A stretch of 39,001 nucleotides of DNA from Candidatus Altimarinota bacterium (GTDB lineage Bacteria; Patescibacteriota; Gracilibacteria; RBG-16-42-10; JAQVLK01): contig JAQVLK010000009.1 in NCBI GenBank assembly GCA_028704165.1, positions 1 through 39,001 on the forward strand. Direction: 5' to 3'. The translations under genes were made by a program, and so were the position numbers. The stretch's first letter is position 1; every line of letters begins with the position of its first letter. Positions 33,701 to 39,001 of this stretch are shown here, piece after piece. Under the pieces are notes generated by a model. The model searched no databases, was not told where the DNA came from, and saw only the letters and a list, made by a program, of their open reading frames with translations.

Positions 33701-34381
33701 GGTCTGCACGCAGATCAAGATATCATGAGCCTCTGCATCTTCACGTCGCACATAATGCACATCGTTGGTAGCAACTAGCGGCACCTCCATCTCCTGCGCC
33801 AAGGCTGCTACTTTTTGATTTACTTCCTGTTGTACGGGAATCCCCGGATGATATTGCAATTCCAAAAAGAAGTTATCCTTACCAAAAATCTGCTGATAAC
33901 GTAGCACGGCCTTGCGAGCAGCTTGTTCATCACCATTTGCTAGTTGACGAGGAACTTCACCTGCCAGACAAGCCGTGGTGGCAATCAAACCCTCCGCATG
34001 TTCCTGCAACAATTCATAGTCCACGCGTGGCTTATAGTAAAAACCTTCCAAATGAGCTTTGGTCGTGAGTTGAATCAGGTTTTTGTAACCTGTTTCATTC
34101 TCGGCCAAGAGCAGCAAGTGGTGCGGTCTGGTATCTTCTTTGCCTCTTTTTTGAAAACGCCCATTAGGTGCCACATAAACCTCACAACCAATAATAGGCT
34201 TGATGCCTTCCTTGCGACAAGCTTCATAAAACTCCACCGCTCCGTACATTACTCCATGATCCGTCAGTGCCAGCGCACGCATCCCCTGCTCTTTCGCATA
34301 CTTTGCCAGGGCCGCCGGACTGCCAAGTCCATCAAGTAAACTGTAGTAACTGTGGACATGCAGATGGACAAACTCTGGCAT
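30794..34381 (-). CDS. dnaE: DNA polymerase III alpha subunit DnaE
   Basis: 1195 residues, full length for DnaE1. The PHP domain has intact metal motifs (FVHLHVHSYYSLLDG, ALTDHGVMYG), so residual proofreading is possible. The palm carries GPGRGSAAG and the catalytic Asp425 and Asp427 in MPDIDMDF. FGTMAARAAIRDVGR and GVVRHASTHACAVVI follow, then YRPGPMEYIPDYIAGKHG, YQEQVLEIA and NKSHAACYA. The C-terminus has tandem helix-hairpin-helix elements and an OB fold (RVCGIISTIKKITTRNGQQMLF, read in parts). It is the replicative polymerase. It leads the mreC-mreD-mrdA string, linking replication and wall genes on one message. Confidence 0.98.
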   Translation of the reverse strand: MPEFVHLHVHSYYSLLDGLGSPAALAKYAKEQGMRALALTDHGVMYGAVEFYEACRKEGIKPIIGCEVYVAPNGRFQKRGKEDTRPHHLLLLAENETGYKNLIQLTTKAHLEGFYYKPRVDYELLQEHAEGLIATTACLAGEVPRQLANGDEQAARKAVLRYQQIFGKDNFFLELQYHPGIPVQQEVNQKVAALAQEMEVPLVATNDVHYVRREDAEAHDILICVQTNRLVSDIDRMKYTCDFSLKSPAEMAESFADYPEAIANTVKIAERCQLELTLGKHFLMPPYKTPEGQEAVDYLRELCAKGMLKRYGVEPAGDAKWRATPRYQEIKEHRGPSFAFTPEEIGERLEYELDLIHKMGFDTYFLIVWDFVHYARKSGIVVGPGRGSAAGAITTYVLGITDIDPLEHGLVFERFLNPERISMPDIDMDFADSRRAEVIEYVTQKYGRSNVAQIITFGTMAARAAIRDVGRALGMAYMDVDRAAKAVPFKPGLKLAEALAHDANLKDIYHDPQYTKLLDMAQKLEGVVRHASTHACAVVISDRALTEYTPLQQSSSGDTSIVTQYSMKPLDKLGLLKMDFLGLKNLTILENTVNIIEQEHGQKIVLGKLPLDDAKTYELLGRGETTGVFQLESDGMKRYLRELKPTKFGDIIAMVSLYRPGPMEYIPDYIAGKHGKKKVSYLHPVLEPILKETYGIAVYQEQVLEIAKKFAGFSLGEADLLRRAIGKKIKSELDAQRDKFIQKAIGQGQEKALAEKLFSFIEPFANYGFNKSHAACYAMIAYQTAYLKANYPTEFMAALLTSDHGNTDRIIIEINECKHMGIRVLGPSVNESFMDFTVTGDKEIRFGLLAIKNLGEGPADLILQAREQGGAFNSLDDFLHRVDSNALNKKVIEALAYSGAFLGMEHRESICENIDKVTAYAKAVQGRAKNGQVSLFGGMEESSNSKIELSFENKLTEMEKLAGEKEFLGIYLSSHPLEQISAEAKGDCIDLATLKKSDEGRLKRVCGIISTIKKITTRNGQQMLFARLDDLSSSLELIVFPRLLEANPGLWEKDQILKVTGKVTFKDQVGKGDDEPKMICEQAELLTEKSFGKSEVPSSSFFVEDLTSGEKHGVDLSDLPVEQKKVQVLKIKVPSTLGTERLKELKEYLQSQPGNLKCRLLFGNGDPSKHKEIELPFGINFSDNLKAEVKRILNS

Positions 34382-34530
34382 AAAAAATTGGTTCAGGGGA
34401 CCTCAAGTGTACTATAAAATCTTCGAATCGGAAATGGGATGTTTGATTGCGCGCCCACAAAGGGGCTCCTACCAGGAATACTTGCTAGCTCCAGCCATTT
34501 TAAGCGATCTAGGCAGAAATACAGTGTTTT

Positions 34531-34568
34531 AGTACTTAAGTACTTACTCACTTAGTCACTTAAGTACT
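34531..34568. repeat. ACTTAAGT simple repeat and inverted repeat
   Basis: AGTACTTAAGT (34531-34541) and ACTTAAGTACT (34558-34568) are perfect 11-bp inverted arms around a 16-base loop made of ACTnACT units. The first arm extends into a 14-bp palindrome AGTACTTAAGTACT. Confidence 0.6.
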
Positions 34569-34687
34569 GTTTCCTATTCGTATTAGTCCCATCACGTCTT
34601 AATCTTTTCTTAACCCTTCAATAAATTTCAGGGTGGTTAGTTTAGCAACCGAGTTATAATTTCGTAATAAACTTTCAATATTAACGT

Positions 34688-34714
34688 GCTCGTGGTGAGC
34701 GGAGTCGAACCATG
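34688..34714. repeat. Palindromic repeat of the TGAGC/GAGTCGAA family, copy 3
   Basis: GCTCGTGGTGAGCGGAGTCG then AACCATG. The arms CGTGG and CCATG pair around the core TGAGCGGAGTCGAA. On the minus strand it contains GGTTCGACTCC, which mimics a tRNA T-arm, but no tRNA is present. Confidence 0.6.
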
Positions 34715-34878
34715 TTTCATTGATATCATTAAGGGTGATTTTAAGTAATTCTTAAAATTTGGGTGGAGGTGGGGGGTGGTGGGCCCACGCCCGAACAACG
34801 TTCAGTCGAGCAGGCCAGGGTGTTATGCCTAAATTTCGGAAAACACTCAAGATTTATCCATCAAAATCGCGAAGATTT

Positions 34879-35478
34879 TTAGATAGAGTTATCCTTTTTC
34901 GAGAAATGTAGTCCTAACCTCCTGCGCGTCAAAGATTCCAAAGGTCTTCCGAACAATCTTTTAGTAATCATTTCTGGAGTTTTTGAGATACTCATATAAT
35001 TTACAAGTGCAGTTTGCATTCCAACACCTTTTGCTCCAACAATGCCTGTGAGAAGGCTGTCATCGACAAACAAAGTTTTTTGGGGAGTTCCCGCCAAGTA
35101 GTAATCTGAAAGAATTTCTCTAAACTTAGCTGGATGTGGTTTTTTGGGAAGTCCGGAATAAACAGGAACATCATACTTATCTCCAAAACGCTTATTACGA
35201 GAATTAGATTTATTAGTAAAACAAGCAATTCGTGCAGAGCCAGATCGAATTTCCTCCCAGATATATTTTAAGTCAGGAGATATTTCATCACTTCCATCTA
35301 ATACCAAAGTACGGTCCAAATCAAACACAATAAGTTCAAATTGATCACGAATCTCTGCAGTTAATTCATTTACATTTTCCCAAACAAAATCTGGCTTTGC
35401 TATATTAGGATCGAACAAGGCTTGAATAGTTTTGGGAATAGCATAAATATTTACTTTCTCAAAGATGTCTAATTCCAT
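34879..35478 (-). CDS. YqeG-type HAD phosphatase (class III)
   Basis: 199 residues. HAD motif I is VFDLDRTLV (Asp53, Asp55), motif II is CFTNKS (Thr88), motif III lysine is in LPKKPHPAKF, and motif IV is LFVDDSLLTGIVGAKGVGM (Asp139, Asp140). The KPHPAKF and DDSLLTGIVGAK patterns, the ending KTPEMITKRLFGRPLE and the absence of a large cap fit the YqeG/PGP-phosphatase-like group. It is most likely cytoplasmic. The substrate is not determinable; some relatives act on phosphatidylglycerophosphate and others on small phosphates. It follows the small hypothetical gene by 37 bases on the same strand. Confidence 0.85.
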   Translation of the reverse strand: MELDIFEKVNIYAIPKTIQALFDPNIAKPDFVWENVNELTAEIRDQFELIVFDLDRTLVLDGSDEISPDLKYIWEEIRSGSARIACFTNKSNSRNKRFGDKYDVPVYSGLPKKPHPAKFREILSDYYLAGTPQKTLFVDDSLLTGIVGAKGVGMQTALVNYMSISKTPEMITKRLFGRPLESLTRRRLGLHFSKKDNSI

Positions 35479-35515
35479 ATATTTTTTAAATTAATATCAA
35501 TCAAGATCATCACTT

Positions 35516-35827
35516 CTACTCTAATTCACTTTTCCATTTTTGGTAAAGCTCTCTAAAAGAGTGCATTATTGCTTCTGATTCTATGTTGGACAAGATAAAA
35601 AATTGTATTTCTGTTAACAGGCCTGCTTCCAATTCTGCTTCTTGCTTAGTAAATTCTTGCAAGGCCTCTTCCTTGTCTTTTGGTGATTCCTTAATTCGCT
35701 GTCTAGTTAATTCCCACAACTTTTTTAGCTGATTGGTCCAAGAAATAACACGAGGATTAGTTTCAGCATCAATGATCATTTCATTATCTTCCGCATTCAA
35801 TCGCAAAAAATTAAGATTGGATATCAA
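35516..35827 (-). CDS. Small helical hypothetical protein
   Basis: 103 residues from a TTG start, or 87 from the ATG at 35779, which has GGAAG eight bases upstream and is probably the true start. The protein is charged and helical throughout (NQLKKLWELTRQRIKES, EALQEFTKQEAELEAG), without membrane segments or cysteines. No family was recognised. It lies in a same-strand string between rdgB and the YqeG-type gene with gaps of about 35 bases, so co-expression is likely. Confidence 0.6.
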   Translation of the reverse strand: MISNLNFLRLNAEDNEMIIDAETNPRVISWTNQLKKLWELTRQRIKESPKDKEEALQEFTKQEAELEAGLLTEIQFFILSNIESEAIMHSFRELYQKWKSELE

Positions 35828-35860
35828 TCTAATACAAAACAGAGAGCAAGTAAAACCACT

Positions 35861-36442
35861 CTAAGCACTAAGCACTTTCCTCAACTCCCCCAGCGCCTTC
35901 TTCCTATGCGAGATCTCAGCCTTCTTGGCTATACCCATTTCAGCAAAAGTCTCTTTATATCCAACTGGTTCGAAGATAGGGTCCCAGCCAAACTCGACCG
36001 TCCCCCGCGGCTCCACAATCTCCCCCTCAATCCGTCCTTCGAAGATGCTTATCTCTCCCTTCTGATCCGCATAACCGATCAAGGCCACGGCTGTCGCTTT
36101 TTTATTTTCAAACTCCGCTAACATCTTGACCAAATTCTCACGACCAACCTTGTGCATAAAATCGTTGATATACACACCCGGTAAGCCTCCCCAAGCTTCA
36201 AACTCCAAAGAAGTATCATCCACGAAAAAAGGTGGCTCGACCTTTTTAGCTGCCTCGCGCACTTTGTGCTCAACGACAGTTCTGGCATCACCTTGAATCT
36301 CCGGAATTTCAATTTTAACCTGCTGTAACTTGAAGTCCTGCAAAATTTCCTGAGCTTCCGCGAACTTGCGGGGATTGGTAGTGACGAACGCTAACCTTTG
36401 ACCATTGACCTTTGACATGTGACTGGAATTAACCTTTGACAT
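35861..36442 (-). CDS. rdgB: RdgB/HAM1 family non-canonical purine NTP pyrophosphatase
   Basis: 193 residues or slightly fewer. Family motifs: FVTTNPRKFAEAQEIL at the N-terminus, FFVDDTSLEFEAWGGLPGVY in the middle, and FGWDPIFEPVGYKETFAEM with SHRKKAL at the end. It hydrolyses XTP, dITP and similar damaged nucleotides to monophosphates and so protects DNA and RNA. The start is ambiguous: ATGs at 36442 and 36418 lie in two copies of the same repeat (ACCTTTGACAT on the plus strand), so residues 1-15 (MSKVNSSHMSKVNGQ) are repeat-encoded. Confidence 0.92.
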   Translation of the reverse strand: MSKVNSSHMSKVNGQRLAFVTTNPRKFAEAQEILQDFKLQQVKIEIPEIQGDARTVVEHKVREAAKKVEPPFFVDDTSLEFEAWGGLPGVYINDFMHKVGRENLVKMLAEFENKKATAVALIGYADQKGEISIFEGRIEGEIVEPRGTVEFGWDPIFEPVGYKETFAEMGIAKKAEISHRKKALGELRKVLSA

Positions 36443-36462
36443 TTGACTTGTAACTTTTGACT
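36393..36462. repeat. TTTGAC(C/A) simple repeats over the rdgB start
   Basis: At least six degenerate copies of a (A/T)(C/A)(C/T)TTTGAC unit. ACCTTTGACAT occurs exactly at 36408-36418 and 36432-36442, 24 bases apart and in frame, each supplying one ATG on the minus strand. Confidence 0.6.
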
Positions 36463-36465
36463 GAT

Positions 36466-36840
36466 TTATTTCTTCGAATCATGCAACAACTTCCTTCTAA
36501 AAGCTGTTAGCTGATTGGCCATTTCTTCGGCCTTATTCAAATACTCCATATGTTCCGCATCAGCAATATACTTATCATTCAAGGCTAGATCCAAACAAGC
36601 CACAACTTCGTTCAAAGAAGTGTGAGCCATGTTTAAGAAATTAGCAAAATCTTTATCTGTACTTCTATCAGATCCCTCAGCGATATTTAAAACGATAGAA
36701 TCCAGAGCCCTCCACATTTGTGAAGTTAAACAATACTGCTCATCCTTAGAAAATCTTACCTTACTAAGCTTCTTTAATTCTTGTCGGAACTGAATTGCAT
36801 CTTGGTAAACTTGAAATTGTCTGAATCTAAACTTCTTCAT
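36466..36840 (-). CDS. Four-helix-bundle protein (23S rRNA intervening-sequence family)
   Basis: 124 residues, all helical. The family pattern is clear: an N-terminal FRQFQVYQDAIQF, SQMWRALDSIVLNIAEGSDRS in the centre, DFANFLNMAHTSLNEV, and a long last helix. Relatives are encoded inside 23S rRNA intervening sequences or elsewhere in genomes of Patescibacteria and Bacteroidetes, and form pentameric helical bundles; their role is unknown. It is not in an rRNA gene here. A repeat leader (36843-36902) separates it from ppdK. Confidence 0.88.
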   Translation of the reverse strand: MKKFRFRQFQVYQDAIQFRQELKKLSKVRFSKDEQYCLTSQMWRALDSIVLNIAEGSDRSTDKDFANFLNMAHTSLNEVVACLDLALNDKYIADAEHMEYLNKAEEMANQLTAFRRKLLHDSKK

Positions 36841-36842
36841 TG

Positions 36843-36902
36843 TTTTTTGTCAGTTGTTAACTGTTTCTGGTCAATTGTCACAGGTCACCCGCCAAGGCGG
36901 GT
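36843..36902. repeat. GTCAATTGTCA leader and CCCGCC hairpin between ppdK and the four-helix gene
   Basis: CAGTTGTTAACTG (36851-36863) is a small hairpin. GTCAATTGTCACA (36870-36882) is identical to the mutS leader (11175-11187). ACCCGCC, AA, GGCGGGT (36887-36902) is a strong stem touching the ppdK stop, without a T-run. Confidence 0.6.
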
Positions 36903-39001
36903 CAATTGTTGTTTCTCAGCACCGCCTGGGCCGCGGCCAACCTCGCGATCGGGACACGGAAAGGAGAACAACTGACATAGTCTAGCCCTGCGCGATGACA
37001 AAATTCAATCGAACTTGGTTCACCGCCGTGCTCACCACAGATACCGATTTCGAGATCCGGATTGACCATGCGTCCCAATTTGATCGCAAGTTCCATCAAA
37101 GCACCTACTCCTTCTTGATCGAGAACTGCGAAAGGATCTTTGGCATAAATTTTTTGAGCGAGATAATCTTCCAAGAATTTGGAAGAGTCGTCACGTGATA
37201 AACCGTAAGTAGTTTGCGTCAGATCGTTGGTACCAAAAGAGAAGAAATCCGCCTCCAGCGCAATCTTGTGTGCGGTCACACAAGCGCGTGGCAATTCGAT
37301 CATGGTACCTATCTTGTACTGGATCTTACCTTCAACCTTTAGTTCCTGGGCCACGCGCAGGATCATTTCTTTCATGATGGTAAATTCGCGTACATCACCG
37401 ACCAGGGGAATCTCAATTTCGGGAATTGCTTTGATTTTCCTTTTTTTAGCCTCCAAACAGGCAGCGAAAATAGCACGTACCTGCATCTCGTAAATTTCCG
37501 GATGACTAACTCCCAAACGACAACCACGATGCCCCAGCATGGGGTTGAACTCGGACAAATATTCTCGACGCGCTTTCAGTTTTTGCGGAGAAACCTTGAG
37601 TAACTTGGAAAGTTCAGCGACTTCCGCTTCAGTTTTGGGCAAGAATTCATGTAAAGGTGGATCCAGCAAACGAATTGTCACCGGCAGTCCAGTCATAGCT
37701 TTGAAGATTCCGAGGAAATCTCCTTGTTGCATCGGTAATAATTTCGCCAAAGCCTTCTGACGTTCAAGCAAGGTCTCGGCCAAGATCATTTCGCGGATAT
37801 ATCTGATACGTGTTTTAGCAAAAAACATATGTTCCGTACGACAGAGACCGATACCTTCCGCACCGTACTCGCGGGCCAATTTGGCATCCTCCGGAGTATC
37901 AGCGTTGGTGCGAACACTTAGGAGACGCACCTTGTCCACCCAAGTCAAAATCTTCTTAAGATCAGTACTGACTTCCGGATCAACAACCGGCATCTTGCCA
38001 AGATAAAGTTCTCCAGTCGAACCATTGAGAGTGATGTAATCCCCACGCTTAACTGCTTTGCCATTCAAAGTAAATTTGCCTTGTTTTTCATTCACTTCGA
38101 TCGCGCTGCAACCGGCCACACAACATTTGCCCATACCGCGCGCGACCACGGCGGCGTGACTGGTCATACCTCCGCGCGCTGTCAGGATACCCTCCGCCAG
38201 CACCATGCCTTCAATATCTTCCGGGCTAGTTTCTGTCCGTACCAAAATCACCTTCTTACCCTGCTTGACCTGTTTGACCACTTCATCAGCAGTAAAAACC
38301 ACCTGCCCCACCGCCGCTCCCGGAGAAGCCGGCAAGCCTTTGGTCTCTGATTTTTGCTTGGCTTTGGGATCGATCTGTTTATGCAAGAGCTGATCCATTT
38401 GTTCAGTTTTGACTCTCAAGATAGCCTCGTTTTTATTAATCAAGCCTTCTTTTACCAAATCAACCAAAATCTTGAGGGAAGCTTGGGCGGTACGCTTGCC
38501 ATCACGGGTCTGCAAAATCCAAAGTTTCTTATTTTCGATCGTAAACTCCATGTCCTGCATCTCGCGATAGTGCTTTTCGACTTTATCTACAATGCGTAAA
38601 ATCTTATTGTAGTTAGCCGGCTGATCTTTCTCCAAATGCGCGATGGGAAAAGGCGTCCTGACACCGGACACCACATCCTCGCCTTGCGCATTGAACAAGT
38701 ATTCACCGAATAATTTGCACTGACCGGTGCTGGGATTACGCGTAAAGAGCACACCCGTACCGGAGTCCATCCCCATATTACCAAAAACCATGGCTTGCAC
38801 ATTCACCGCCGTGCCGAGATTATCAGGAATGTCGTTCAAACGACGATAAGTTTGGGCCCGTTTGTTGTTCCAAGATTTAAAGACCGCGAGGATCGCCAAA
38901 TCGAGCTGCTTTTTCGGATCATCAGGGAAATCTTGGCCGGTTTCCTTCTTCACGATAGCCTTAAACTTTTGCACTAAAGTTTGCAGGTCCCTAACTGTCA
39001 T
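36902..39001 (-). CDS. ppdK: Pyruvate, phosphate dikinase, C-terminal ~700 residues (5' end outside window)
   Basis: The frame reaches the right edge of the window; the family is about 880 residues, so roughly the first 180 are missing and the ATG at 39001 is not the real start. Visible are the end of the ATP-grasp nucleotide domain (GTAVNVQAMVFGNMG, SGTGVLFTRNPSTG, GEYLFNAQGEDVVSG), the phosphohistidine domain with the catalytic His in GGMTSHAAVVARG, and the PEP/pyruvate TIM barrel (RTEHMF, EFNPMLGHRGCRLG, FSFGTNDLTQ, GICGEHGGEP, CSPFRVPIARLAAAQ). It interconverts pyruvate + ATP + Pi and PEP + AMP + PPi, and is often used in low-energy glycolysis of anaerobes. Confidence 0.95.
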   Translation of the reverse strand: MTVRDLQTLVQKFKAIVKKETGQDFPDDPKKQLDLAILAVFKSWNNKRAQTYRRLNDIPDNLGTAVNVQAMVFGNMGMDSGTGVLFTRNPSTGQCKLFGEYLFNAQGEDVVSGVRTPFPIAHLEKDQPANYNKILRIVDKVEKHYREMQDMEFTIENKKLWILQTRDGKRTAQASLKILVDLVKEGLINKNEAILRVKTEQMDQLLHKQIDPKAKQKSETKGLPASPGAAVGQVVFTADEVVKQVKQGKKVILVRTETSPEDIEGMVLAEGILTARGGMTSHAAVVARGMGKCCVAGCSAIEVNEKQGKFTLNGKAVKRGDYITLNGSTGELYLGKMPVVDPEVSTDLKKILTWVDKVRLLSVRTNADTPEDAKLAREYGAEGIGLCRTEHMFFAKTRIRYIREMILAETLLERQKALAKLLPMQQGDFLGIFKAMTGLPVTIRLLDPPLHEFLPKTEAEVAELSKLLKVSPQKLKARREYLSEFNPMLGHRGCRLGVSHPEIYEMQVRAIFAACLEAKKRKIKAIPEIEIPLVGDVREFTIMKEMILRVAQELKVEGKIQYKIGTMIELPRACVTAHKIALEADFFSFGTNDLTQTTYGLSRDDSSKFLEDYLAQKIYAKDPFAVLDQEGVGALMELAIKLGRMVNPDLEIGICGEHGGEPSSIEFCHRAGLDYVSCSPFRVPIARLAAAQAVLRNNN

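Larger units (their letters stand above)
34382..34878. other. 497-base gap upstream of dnaE with repeats
   Basis: No gene seen. Contents: a -10-like TATAGT about 30 bases before the dnaE ATG without a good -35; an ACTTAAGT repeat (34531-34568); the TGAGC/GAGTCGAA palindrome (34688-34714); a hairpin TTTTAAG/CTTAAAA (34739-34757); and a G-rich stretch with GTGGGCCCAC near 34777-34787. Confidence 0.65.

Noticed and set aside
32723-33778. A 351-residue open frame on the plus strand
   Set aside because: It lies entirely antisense to dnaE, whose motifs continue without interruption there; the translated product is rich in His, Arg and Ser, typical of a shadow frame.
34688-34714. tRNA T-arm look-alike (GGTTCGACTCC then GCTCACCA on the minus strand)
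   Set aside because: The bases around TTCGACT do not form a 5-bp T-stem, and no acceptor, D or anticodon arm is found; the sequence belongs to the palindromic repeat family.
1-39001. Code 25 (UGA = Gly) as in Gracilibacteria/Absconditabacteria
   Set aside because: TGA ends well-aligned genes such as the PAP2-kinase fusion, mreD and ppdK, and conserved Gly positions use GGN codons.
1-39001. CRISPR array or prophage
   Set aside because: No regularly spaced direct repeats with unique spacers, and no phage structural, integrase or terminase genes, were seen.

Overview
The window looks like a chromosomal segment of a Patescibacteria (Candidate Phyla Radiation) bacterium or a close relative with a small genome. 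The sequence supports this through near-universal absence of strong Shine-Dalgarno sites, many GTG/TTG starts, very tight gene packing, a four-helix-bundle (23S intervening-sequence type) protein, a cysteine-rich secreted protein with a domain I associate with this group, a C39-like surface peptidase, and intergenic spaces filled with small palindromes and simple-repeat leaders. UGA and UAG both act as ordinary stops, so this is not a recoded (code 25) Gracilibacteria/Absconditabacteria lineage. The phylum assignment is inference. No tRNA, rRNA, CRISPR array, prophage or intact insertion sequence was seen.

Layout. 1-572 is the 3' end of murJ. 807-8230 (minus strand) is an ion-homeostasis and envelope block: a P-type cation ATPase broken by an in-frame TAG, a Kef-type antiporter with an RCK domain, a secreted protein with 18 cysteines, a second CPA2 antiporter, and a von Willebrand A protein whose halves are in permuted order. 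8369-10912 holds a membrane-anchored C39-like peptidase, two small genes with their own promoter, and a fusion of a PAP2 phosphatase with a polyprenol/dolichol-kinase-like domain. 11204-16909 (plus) carries mutS, mutL (endonuclease type) and a CCA-adding nucleotidyltransferase, facing rsmI. 17640-18067 is a cluster of hairpins. 18068-24210 (minus) runs from an M23/LysM peptidase through gatC, gatA, a HEPN-like membrane protein and gatB into four small membrane proteins (DUF948, YtxH, DUF5665, TM2-like). 24628-25407 is a VUT/YhhQ transporter converging on rny. 27567-34381 (minus) is a tightly linked dnaE-mreC-mreD-mrdA operon. 34879-39001 (minus) has ppdK (cut by the window end), a four-helix-bundle gene, an RdgB/HAM1 nucleotide pyrophosphatase, a small hypothetical gene and a YqeG-type HAD phosphatase.

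How the genes fit together. Three themes recur: cell-wall building and lipid-carrier handling (murJ, PAP2-kinase fusion, M23/LysM, mreCD, mrdA); genome and translation fidelity (mutS, mutL, dnaE, rdgB, cca, gatCAB, rsmI, rny); and cation/proton balance at the membrane (ATPase, two antiporters).

Most unusual items: the circularly permuted vWA protein, the phosphatase-kinase fusion, the in-frame amber codon in an otherwise intact ATPase, a 32-bp element found twice in opposite orientation 13.5 kb apart, a family of covarying TGAGC/GAGTCGAA palindromes, and simple-repeat leaders that abut start codons, including an identical 14-nt sequence that ends in the GTG start of both mutL and rsmI.
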